From positions 1-5,199 of the forward strand of contig DGBM01000263.1 in assembly GCA_002384765.1 (NCBI GenBank): 5,199 nucleotides of DNA, given 5' to 3'. The notes under the pieces were generated by a model. The model ran no database searches. It saw only the letters and a program-made list of their open reading frames with translations, and was not told the origin of the DNA. Origin of the DNA: Demequinaceae bacterium UBA4004. GTDB taxonomy: Bacteria; Actinomycetota; Actinomycetes; Actinomycetales; Demequinaceae. Of this stretch, positions 1 to 5,162 are shown one piece after another (position 1 is the stretch's first letter; each line of letters starts with the position of its first letter). Position numbers and translations under genes: made by a program.

Positions 1-195
1 TACTGCATGGCGGTCTGGGTCGTGACCATCGCAGCCTTCTGGCACACCAGTGTCCACACGATGAGTCGCTTCGGGCGGGGCGCTGCGACCCGCGCTCTCG
101 TCGAGTACCGCGGGGCAATCCTGACCGCCTGGTACCTCGTGATCCTTGGCCTCATCGCACAGCGCTTTTGGACCTACTGGAGCACGCTGGCCTGA
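1..195 (+). CDS. C-terminal part of a VKOR (vitamin K epoxide reductase) family membrane protein, cut by the window edge
   Basis: The reading frame is open from base 1 and begins Tyr-Cys-Met-Ala-Val-Trp, then runs 64 residues to a TGA. I read the first two residues as the second half of the CPYC/CPWC active site of bacterial VKOR proteins, which is followed by a membrane helix of the type VWVVTI..FW. A short polar, basic loop follows (about residues 20-34). The last helix, about residues 37-55, ends in RFWTYW, which matches my memory of actinobacterial VKOR C-termini. These quinone-linked proteins reoxidise DsbA-like partners and so drive disulfide formation outside the cytoplasmic membrane. 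An ATG at base 7 could be read as the start of a 62-residue membrane protein, but the family resemblance upstream of it favours a truncated longer gene. The other active-site Cys and the loop cysteines lie outside the window, so the assignment is by resemblance only. The metal operon begins 33 bases downstream under what looks like its own promoter. Confidence 0.65.
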   Translation, partial: YCMAVWVVTIAAFWHTSVHTMSRFGRGAATRALVEYRGAILTAWYLVILGLIAQRFWTYWSTLA

Positions 196-222
196 CGTTC
201 ATGCGTCGCTCACGCCTATGAT
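192..222 (+). promoter_or_regulatory. Likely promoter of the metal-efflux operon, giving a leaderless transcript
   Basis: TATGAT at 217-222 is one base from the TATAAT consensus. CTGACG at 192-197 is a possible -35 box with a rather long 19-base spacer. A transcript starting seven bases after the -10 box would begin at 229, the A of the sensor's ATG, so it would be leaderless. Consistent with that, no Shine-Dalgarno sequence precedes the ATG. Leaderless mRNAs are common in actinobacteria. The -35 part is the weaker half of this call. Confidence 0.5.
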
Positions 223-230
223 CTGATCAT
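218..230. promoter_or_regulatory. Perfect 13-bp palindrome over the -10 box and start codon, candidate operator of the ArsR-type sensor
   Basis: ATGATC-T-GATCAT is a perfect 6-1-6 inverted repeat. It overlaps the end of the -10 box, the predicted transcription start and the first two bases of the sensor ATG. ArsR/SmtB repressors bind imperfect AT-rich inverted repeats over their own promoters and release on metal binding, so this is the natural candidate site for autorepression. It is shorter than the usual 12-2-12 SmtB/CadC operator, so that link is inferred. Confidence 0.4.
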
Positions 231-654
231 GCGTTCAGATGTCAGGGTTGTCGGTTTGGATGGTTGTTCTGTCCAATGCGTGCATCCGGAGAAGGTCCAG
301 ATGGTTCTCGACACGGCGGTCCCTGGGGAAGATCTGGCCCGCGCGGCGTCCCTGTTCAGACTGCTGGGCGATCTCACGCGAACGAAGTTGCTGTTTGCAC
401 TGCTCGAGGCAGGTGAACTGTGCGTGTGCGACCTCGCCGCCGCGACTGGTGTTCTCGAGGCGACGGTGTCGCAGTCCTTGCGGATGCTGCGTGCCTCCGG
501 TGTGGTGACGGGTCGGCGTCAAGGCCGACTGGTTTTCTACAAGCTGGCTGATGCGCATGTGCGGATGCTTCTCGACCTGACTCGGGAGCACATTGGCCAT
601 GGCGAGGCGACCGTCAGTCGAGAGAAGACAGCAATCGCGCAGGTAGTCCGGTGA
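229..654 (+). CDS. ArsR/SmtB-family metal-responsive repressor, CadC-like (Cd/Pb/Zn sensor)
   Basis: A 141-residue winged-helix protein with the usual ArsR/SmtB core from about residue 35 to 125 (LFRLLGDLTRTKLLFALLE, then the recognition region VSQSLRMLRASGVV). It carries both classic metal sites of the family. Cys13 and Cys17 in an N-terminal CSVQC, plus Cys65 and Cys67 in ELCVCDL, match the alpha3N thiolate site of staphylococcal CadC (Cys7, 11, 58, 60), which binds Cd, Pb and Bi. Asp108, His110, His121 and His124 fit the alpha5 site (DxH...HxxH/E), which binds Zn in SmtB and CadC. The ATG at 229 is preferred because a -10 box lies at the right distance for a leaderless message. The last four bases overlap the exporter gene, so it probably represses its own operon and relieves repression when metal is present. 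The family call is firm. The exact inducer is inferred from ligands and could be Cd, Pb, Zn or a mixture. Confidence 0.9.
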   Translation: MRSDVRVVGLDGCSVQCVHPEKVQMVLDTAVPGEDLARAASLFRLLGDLTRTKLLFALLEAGELCVCDLAAATGVLEATVSQSLRMLRASGVVTGRRQGRLVFYKLADAHVRMLLDLTREHIGHGEATVSREKTAIAQVVR

Positions 655-1550
655 GCGGCAGTCACGGCCACGGGACCGCTGGCGGCGCCCATCGATGGCG
701 CCTCCAGTTGGCGTTCGTCCTCGTCGCGGGGTACTTCGTCGTGGAGCTGGTGGCTGGGCTGTTGTCCGGGTCGCTGGCACTCCTCTCCGATGCCGGCCAC
801 ATGGCCGCTGACGTGGTCGCCTTGGGTGCGGCGTTGGTTGCGACACGCGTCGCCTCACGCCCAGACAGCACAGGTCGACGGACCTTCGGCTCCTACCGTG
901 CCGAGGTTTTTGCATCCGGGCTGGCGGTGCTGCTGATGCTTGGTGTCTCGGTCTACATCGCGATCGAGGCGCTCGGGCGAATTGGTGACCGGGTCGAGGT
1001 CGCTTCCGGAACCATGTTGTTCGTGGGCGCGATTGGACTGGTCATCAATGTCATCGCGCTGCTTCTGTTGCGCGGCGGCGCCGGGGACAGCCTCAACGTC
1101 AAGGGCGCATACCTGGAGGTGGTCGCCGACACCTTGGGGTCGGTTGGCGTCATCGTCGCTGGGGTCATGGTGGGTGCGACCGGAAATCCATGGTGGGACA
1201 CCGGCATCGCCTTGGCGATCGCCATCTTCGTCGCCGTTCGTGCGCTCCTCCTCGGCCGTGAGGTCTTGGCGGTTCTGGGTCAGCACGCGCCGTCAGATCT
1301 GGCTCCAGATGAGGTGGAGGCCGCATTGGCAGCTGTCCCGGGTGTCAGCAACGTGCACGACCTGCACGTATGGACGCTGACCTCCGGGATGAACGTGGCC
1401 ACCGCGCACCTGGTGACTCCGGAGGACGCCGACGCACATGCGGTCCTCGACGAGGCGCGGACCGTGATGCGCTCCCAGTTCGGCGTCGAACATGCGACCT
1501 TGCAGGTGGAGCCCGATACGCATACCGGGTGCCAAGAGGCGACGTGGTGA
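651..1550 (+). CDS. Cation diffusion facilitator (CDF) heavy-metal exporter, CzcD/ZitB type
   Basis: A 299-residue protein of usual CDF length. It has six predicted membrane helices (roughly residues 18-38, 42-65, 86-106, 120-140, 152-176, 183-200) and a cytoplasmic C-terminal domain (about 210-290) with the family motif HDLHVW at 236-241. CDF proteins are proton antiporters that move Zn, Cd or Co out of the cytoplasm. Helix 2 has the expected SDAGHMAAD, giving His50 and Asp54. Helix 5 has EVVADTLGS, so the usual HxxxD is ExxxD (Glu156, Asp160). The N-terminus has a short His-containing stretch (His5, His7, His14), and His253, His281 and Cys294 are further possible ligands in the C-terminal domain. 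The start is the GTG of a GTGA overlap with the regulator stop, with a weak AGGT six bases upstream. Direct coupling to a CadC-like sensor points to Cd/Zn export. Metal choice is inferred. Confidence 0.92.
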   Translation: MSGSHGHGTAGGAHRWRLQLAFVLVAGYFVVELVAGLLSGSLALLSDAGHMAADVVALGAALVATRVASRPDSTGRRTFGSYRAEVFASGLAVLLMLGVSVYIAIEALGRIGDRVEVASGTMLFVGAIGLVINVIALLLLRGGAGDSLNVKGAYLEVVADTLGSVGVIVAGVMVGATGNPWWDTGIALAIAIFVAVRALLLGREVLAVLGQHAPSDLAPDEVEAALAAVPGVSNVHDLHVWTLTSGMNVATAHLVTPEDADAHAVLDEARTVMRSQFGVEHATLQVEPDTHTGCQEATW

Positions 1551-2137
1551 CCACGTACCGACTGACCCGCGCCCTCGTCGCCTCGGTGAGCGCCCTCGCG
1601 CTCGTCGGGGGTTTGTCCGCCTGCGGCGAGTCCGCCTCCGAGAAGGCAGCGAAGGAGGTCAGCTCCCGCAACGGCGACGGGTCGACGACCCTCTTTGCTG
1701 CCGACGAGCGCGGTGAGCCCGTGGAGCTGGCTGGCGGCACGATCGCCGGCAAGACCTGGGACAGCGCCGACGAGCGCGGAAAGGTCGTCGTGGTCAACCT
1801 CTGGGCCAGCTGGTGCGGTCCGTGCGCCAAGGAGGCACCGCACCTCGTCGAGGCCTACAAGGAGACGCAGGGGGAGGACGTCGAGTTTGTCGGCATCAAC
1901 TTCCGCGAGTCCTCCAAGGCGACCGGTCTGGCGCAGGGCAAGGAGTGGGGTTTCACCTGGCCCTCCGTCTACGACAAGTCGGGGCAGACCGCGATCGACA
2001 TGCAGGGCAAGATGACCACCCAGCCCTCCACCGCCGTGCTCGACCGTGAGGGTCGGATCGCTGCCGTCATTCTCGGGCCGGTGACGACCTCGACGCTCGT
2101 CGGGATCGTCGAGGACACGCTTGCGGAGTCCGAATGA
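1547..2137 (+). CDS. TlpA/ResA-type thioredoxin-fold lipoprotein (thiol-disulfide reductase)
   Basis: With the GTG at 1547 the protein has 196 residues. It begins with a lipoprotein signal: basic residues, a hydrophobic stretch (about 9-22) and the lipobox LSAC with Cys26, so it should be anchored on the outer face of the membrane. A TlpA-like thioredoxin domain spans about 50-190. Its active site is WCGPC (Cys90, Cys93) in the context VVVNLWASWCGPCAKEAPHL, and the cis-proline loop is TTQPST (Pro160). TlpA/ResA/CcmG proteins reduce disulfides outside the cytoplasm, classically of apocytochrome c. The start is chosen because it forms a GTGA overlap with the exporter stop and has AGAGG seven bases upstream. 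GTG 1544 is a possible alternative, and longer frame extensions run into the exporter gene. The ATGA overlap with ccdA implies the two work as a pair. The substrate here is unknown; cytochrome maturation or thiol repair under metal stress are both possible. Confidence 0.9.
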   Translation: MTTYRLTRALVASVSALALVGGLSACGESASEKAAKEVSSRNGDGSTTLFAADERGEPVELAGGTIAGKTWDSADERGKVVVVNLWASWCGPCAKEAPHLVEAYKETQGEDVEFVGINFRESSKATGLAQGKEWGFTWPSVYDKSGQTAIDMQGKMTTQPSTAVLDREGRIAAVILGPVTTSTLVGIVEDTLAESE

Positions 2138-2901
2138 TCGCTGTTTCACCCTCGCTCGTCACCTCGCTGAGCGATCAGGTCACCGACGGGGCCCTGCCGC
2201 TCGCCGTGCTCGTCGCGGCGCTCGCGGGACTGGTCTCCTTCGCGACGCCGTGCGTGCTGCCGCTCGTGCCCGGCTACCTCGGGTACGTCACGGGGCTGTC
2301 CGATGTAGCGCTCGAGAAGCGCAGCCGCGGACGGATGGTCCTCGGCACGCTGCTGTTTATCCTCGGCTTCAGCGTCGTCTTCGTCCTGGCGTCGATGTTC
2401 GTCGCGACCGCTGGCCGGGCCCTCGTCGAGCACCGTGAGCTGCTCATGCGCATCGGCGGGGTGCTCGTGATCCTGATGGCCTTCGTCTTCCTCGGGGCAG
2501 GCTCGCAGCGCAGCCTCCGCCTGCCCGTGAAGCCCGCCGCAGGTCTGGCCGGCGCACCCCTGCTCGGCGCAGTCTTCGGCCTGGGTTGGGCCCCCTGCAT
2601 GGGGCCGACCCTCGCGGCCGTCCTCACGCTCAACCTCGCCGGCGACGCGTCGACGACCCGGGCCGTGATTCTCGCGGTGGCGTACTGCCTCGGGCTGGGC
2701 CTGCCCTTCCTGCTCATCGCCGCCGCCTACGAGCGGTGGGCGCCGGTCTCGGCCTGGCTGCGCCGCCGGCAGCGTGCCATCCAGGTCGTCGGCGCCGTGC
2801 TGCTCGTCGTCGTCGGCCTTCTCCTGCTCACCGGCGGCTGGGACTATCTGACCCGATGGCTTCAGGCCCAACTCATCAGCGAGGTTGAAGTCCTGCTGTA
2901 G
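2134..2901 (+). CDS. ccdA: CcdA-type transmembrane thiol electron transporter (DsbD membrane-domain family)
   Basis: A 255-residue, very hydrophobic protein with about six membrane helices, the normal size for CcdA. The two redox cysteines are in the characteristic settings: Cys40 in FATPCVLPLVPGYLGYVTG (helix 1) and Cys155 in GLGWAPCMGPTLAAVL (helix 4). The two halves show the internal pseudo-repeat of the family. A third Cys at 185 (AYCLG) is not a known catalytic one. CcdA takes electrons from cytosolic thioredoxin and passes them across the membrane to extracytoplasmic thioredoxin-like proteins, here most likely the TlpA lipoprotein just upstream. The ATG overlaps the upstream stop as ATGA, with GGAG five bases before it. 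In many actinobacteria, TlpA and CcdA are followed by ResB and CcsA/ResC for cytochrome c maturation. Neither follows here; an insertion-sequence relic does. Confidence 0.92.
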   Translation: MIAVSPSLVTSLSDQVTDGALPLAVLVAALAGLVSFATPCVLPLVPGYLGYVTGLSDVALEKRSRGRMVLGTLLFILGFSVVFVLASMFVATAGRALVEHRELLMRIGGVLVILMAFVFLGAGSQRSLRLPVKPAAGLAGAPLLGAVFGLGWAPCMGPTLAAVLTLNLAGDASTTRAVILAVAYCLGLGLPFLLIAAAYERWAPVSAWLRRRQRAIQVVGAVLLVVVGLLLLTGGWDYLTRWLQAQLISEVEVLL

Positions 2902-3035
2902 CGGCTCCAACCCTCGTCGCCGAGCCACGATCCTTGGGGGCGTGGCGCGCCCGTGGATGGTCGTCTGCAGCGACCGGCCGCTTAGGGTCTGGTGATATGC
3001 GAACAGAGGTTCGCGCAAGTTCGTACTCGTCGACG
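2902..3035. other. Non-coding joint after the ccdA operon
   Basis: No gene can be supported here. There are three short inverted repeats: GGCTC (2903-2907) with GAGCC (2922-2926); GGGCG (2938-2942) with CGCCC (2948-2952); and GGTCG (2959-2963) with CGACC (2971-2975). None is followed by a T-run, so no classical rho-independent terminator can be called, though the first two may help end transcription of the operon. The stretch leads directly into the transposase relic. An ATG at 2997 is in frame with that relic, but residues 2-13 after it do not look like transposase. Confidence 0.4.
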
Positions 3036-3179
3036 GGCCCGTATCGCGGGCGCAATGTCGTGGAGCGGTGCTTCAACCGGCTCAAGCAGTGACGCGGGAT
3101 CGCGCTGCGGTCAGGCAAGACCGCCGGCAGCTGCCACGCCGGTCTGCGCCTGGCCGGCATTCTCCACGTGGCTCACCAC
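3036..3179 (+). pseudogene. C-terminal relic of an IS5-family transposase, with an internal stop
   Basis: In one frame the DNA reads GPYRGRNVVERCFNRLKQ, then TGA at 3090-3092, then RGIALRSGKTAGSCHAGL and on to HVAHH. This is the conserved end of IS5-family (IS427-like) DDE transposases, which normally read YRxRNxVERCFNRLKQWRGIATRYDKTA. It includes the catalytic Glu (in VERCFNRLKQ) and the basic motif after it. The stop sits exactly where the Trp of KQWRG should be, so a single TGG to TGA change explains it. The N-terminal and central domains, with both catalytic Asp residues, are missing. No clear terminal inverted repeats are seen, so the element is dead and both edges are ragged. It ends just before the merR stop. 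Confidence 0.8.
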
Positions 3180-3197
3180 CGGTCAGCGCAGCGCGGC

Positions 3198-3587
3198 TCA
3201 GAGGTAACGGCAGACCTGGTCGGGACCGCAGGTATCGGGGTGCAGGGTGCTGGCCTCGTCACGGAGAGCGGTAAGGGTGGCGCGCAGTGCGCTCAGGCTG
3301 CGCAGCTGGTCCTCGATGGCCACTAGGCGTTGGTCGAGCAGGTCGCGGACGTGGCCGCAGGGGGCCTGCCCGCTCTCGCGGATCTCTAGCACCTGCTGGA
3401 TCTGAGCCAGCGTGAGCCCGGCGGCCTGGCCGCGACGGATGAAGTCCAGCAGGTCGAGCACGGTCGAGTCGTAGTCCCGGTACCCCCCCGCCGTCCGGTT
3501 CGGAGCGGGCAGCAAGCCCTGCTCTTCATAGAACCGCAGCGTCTTGGTGCTGGTGCCCGCGGCGGAGGCGAGTTCACCGATCCTCAT
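3198..3587 (-). CDS. merR: MerR-family heavy-metal-responsive regulator, divergent from merA
   Basis: A 129-residue protein of usual MerR/ZntR length. The N-terminal winged-helix domain reads IGELASAAGTSTKTLRFYEEQGLL, then GGYRDYD (about residues 1-70). A long dimer helix (about 78-112) and a C-terminal metal loop follow. Possible metal ligands are Cys77 (PCGH, the position of Cys82 in Tn501 MerR and Cys79 in ZntR, usually Ser in the Cu sensor CueR), His79, Cys120 and Cys126. Cys at position 77 supports a divalent soft-metal sensor. The loop is CX5C, shorter than the CX8C of MerR and ZntR. The gene reads away from merA and shares its operator, so it should activate merA on metal binding and control itself. 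The ATG is preceded by AGAGGG at a workable distance. Hg is inferred mainly from the merA neighbour; a Zn/Cd/Pb sensor is the alternative. Confidence 0.88.
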   Translation of the reverse strand: MRIGELASAAGTSTKTLRFYEEQGLLPAPNRTAGGYRDYDSTVLDLLDFIRRGQAAGLTLAQIQQVLEIRESGQAPCGHVRDLLDQRLVAIEDQLRSLSALRATLTALRDEASTLHPDTCGPDQVCRYL

Positions 3588-3623
3588 GACAGCCCTCTTC
3601 CTGGGGTCCCCGGCGGGATGGAC

Positions 3624-3655
3624 TTGACCTTCCCCTGCGCTGGAAGGTCCAGTCT
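3624..3655 (+). promoter_or_regulatory. MerR-type promoter/operator of merA (shared with merR)
   Basis: TTGACC at 3624-3629 (-35) and CAGTCT at 3650-3655 (-10) are separated by 20 bases. A perfect 8-8-8 inverted repeat fills the space: GACCTTCC (3626-3633), CCTGCGCT, GGAAGGTC (3642-3649). A spacer longer than the normal 17 with a palindrome between the boxes is the hallmark of MerR-family control: the regulator bends the DNA so that polymerase can read it when metal binds. ZntR-type promoters have 20, Tn501 mer has 19. The site lies between the divergent merR and merA genes. Confidence 0.85.
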
Positions 3656-3684
3656 GACCTCAGTGGAGTATTTCGCCAAGTGAT

Positions 3685-3690
3685 GGAGGT
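3685..3690 (+). promoter_or_regulatory. Ribosome binding site that decides the merA start
   Basis: GGAGGT is a near-perfect Shine-Dalgarno sequence. It lies seven bases before GTG 3698, the ideal distance. The in-frame upstream starts GTG 3680, ATG 3683 and GTG 3689 lie before or inside it and have no comparable sequence of their own. Confidence 0.65.
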
Positions 3691-3697
3691 GTCTCAA

Positions 3698-5128
3698 GTG
3701 GAGCAGAAGGTAGACCTTGCGGTGATCGGCTCCGGGGGTGCTGCGTTTTCAGCCGCGATCCGGGCCCGGACTCTGGACAAGTCGGTGGTGATGATCGAGC
3801 GCAGTACGGTCGGCGGGACTTGCGTGAACATCGGTTGCGTGCCGTCCAAGGCGCTGATCGCCGCCGCCGAAGCCCGGCACGTCGCCGCCGACGCGACCGG
3901 CCGGTTCCCCGGCATCGCCACCGGGACCGGTCCGGTGGACATGCCGACCCTGATCCAGGCCAAGCAATCGCTGGTGGAGGGCCTGCGGTCTGACAAGTAC
4001 GTCGATCTCGCAGCCACCTACGACTGGCCCATCCGGCAGGGCGTGGCCTCCTTCACCGGCTCCCCGGAGTCCCCGGTGCTGCGGATCACCGCCCAGAACG
4101 GTAGTGCCGAGGTGATCGAGGCCGCGCACTACCTGATCGCCACCGGCGCGCACCCCTGGGTCCCAGACCTGCCGGGACTGGAGCACGTGGACTACCTGAC
4201 CTCGACCACCGCGATGGAACTCACCGAGGTCCCCGAGTCCCTGCTAGTCCTGGGTGGTGGGTACGTCGCCCTGGAGCTGGCCCAGCTCTTCGCCCGACTC
4301 GGCTCGACGGTGACCATGCTGGTCCGCTCCCGGCTGGCCTCCGCCGAGGAACCCGAGGTCAACCAGATCTTGGCATCGGTCTTCGCCGACGAGGGCATCA
4401 CGGTGGTCCGCCACGCCCAGCTCGCCACGATCGCCCGCCACGAGTCGACCGGCGAGGTGATCGCCACGGCAACCGTTGAAGGCCAGGCCAGCCAGTTCCG
4501 CGCCCAGCGGGTACTGGTGGCGCTGGGCCGCCGTCCGGTCACCAATGCCCTGAAACTGGAGACGGTCCAGGTCCAGAGCGGTCCAAGTGGGAAGATCGTC
4601 GTCGACGATTCACTGGCCACCACCAACCCGCGCATTTGGGCCGCCGGGGACGTTACCGGGCACCGGGAGTTCGTCTACGTCGCCGCCCACCACGGCGCGA
4701 TGGTCGTCGACAACGCCTTCACCGGCGCGGGACGCACGGTCAACTACGGCCACCTGCCCCGGGTGACGTTCACCAGTCCCGCTATCGGCGCGGTCGGGAT
4801 GACTGAGACACAGGCCTTGGCGGCCGGCTACCGTTGCAACTGCCGCGTGCTGCCGCTGGACTACGTGCCCCGCGCCCTGGTCAACCGGGACACTCGCGGA
4901 TTCATCAAGGTCGTCATCGACGACGACACCGGCCGCATCCTCGGCATCACGGCCCTCGCCAAGGAGGCCGGTGAACTCGCCGCCGCCGGCGTCTTCCTCC
5001 TCGAGGGACACCAGACTTACCAAGACGTCGCCAACATGTGGGCGCCCTACCTGACCATGGCGGAAGGCATCAAGCTCGCCTGCCAGTCCTTCACCAGCGA
5101 CCCCTCCCAGCTGTCCTGCTGCGCCTGA
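3698..5128 (+). CDS. merA: Mercuric reductase (NADPH-dependent, FAD flavoprotein), lacking the N-terminal metal-binding domain
   Basis: From GTG 3698 the protein has 476 residues; an upstream GTG at 3680 would give 482, and the numbers below use that longer form. It has an FAD-binding GSGGAAFSAA (about 17-26) and the redox disulfide in GGTCVNIGCVPSK (Cys48, Cys53). An NADPH-binding GGGYVALELA lies near 192-201, then the second FAD motif AAGDVTGHREFVYVAA. The C-terminal dimer domain has PYLTMAEG (Tyr457). The end is LSCCA, whose Cys480-Cys481 pair takes Hg(II) from the solvent and passes it to the partner active site. That vicinal pair separates MerA from lipoamide dehydrogenase and other relatives. 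It reduces Hg(II) to Hg(0) in the cytoplasm. There is no NmerA (HMA-type) domain, as in the short Streptomyces-type enzymes. Expression should follow the MerR-type promoter just upstream. The family call is firm; the start is likely. Confidence 0.95.
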   Translation: MEQKVDLAVIGSGGAAFSAAIRARTLDKSVVMIERSTVGGTCVNIGCVPSKALIAAAEARHVAADATGRFPGIATGTGPVDMPTLIQAKQSLVEGLRSDKYVDLAATYDWPIRQGVASFTGSPESPVLRITAQNGSAEVIEAAHYLIATGAHPWVPDLPGLEHVDYLTSTTAMELTEVPESLLVLGGGYVALELAQLFARLGSTVTMLVRSRLASAEEPEVNQILASVFADEGITVVRHAQLATIARHESTGEVIATATVEGQASQFRAQRVLVALGRRPVTNALKLETVQVQSGPSGKIVVDDSLATTNPRIWAAGDVTGHREFVYVAAHHGAMVVDNAFTGAGRTVNYGHLPRVTFTSPAIGAVGMTETQALAAGYRCNCRVLPLDYVPRALVNRDTRGFIKVVIDDDTGRILGITALAKEAGELAAAGVFLLEGHQTYQDVANMWAPYLTMAEGIKLACQSFTSDPSQLSCCA

Positions 5129-5143
5129 ACCGGGCAGCCAAAT

Positions 5144-5162
5144 GGTCGAAGCCACCTTCGGC
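5144..5162. other. Small hairpin after merA
   Basis: GTCGAAG (5145-5151), loop CCAC and CTTCGGC (5156-5162) pair over seven positions with one G-T wobble, 16 bases after the merA stop. No T-run follows, so it is at best a weak terminator or mRNA-end structure. The rest of 5129-5199 shows no supported gene. Confidence 0.25.

Noticed and set aside
235..915. A 226-codon open frame on the - strand opposite the sensor gene
   Set aside because: Arg-rich, low-complexity product lying across two real genes and the palindrome-promoter region; no support.
1370..1546. Longer N-terminus for the TlpA protein starting at 1370
   Set aside because: The extra 59 residues lie inside the exporter gene, read as Arg-rich shadow sequence, and would bury the lipoprotein signal. 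GTG 1547 gives a proper signal peptide and a 4-base overlap.
1280..2149. A 289-codon open frame on the - strand opposite the exporter and TlpA genes
   Set aside because: It spans the tail of one supported gene and all of another and shows no family features. Long antisense frames are expected at this GC content.
2903..2975. Rho-independent terminator after ccdA
   Set aside because: The inverted repeats have 5-bp stems and no following T-run, so a terminator cannot be called.
2146..3018. A 290-codon open frame on the - strand opposite ccdA
   Set aside because: It is the mirror of the strongly supported ccdA gene in GC-rich DNA. Its product is full of Arg, Glu, Gln and His with no recognisable domain, and it has no sensible start signal.
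3603..3611. GGGG-T-CCCC palindrome between merR and its operator
   Set aside because: Too short and GC-rich to mean anything by itself; it may form a small hairpin in the merR leader but has no known counterpart.
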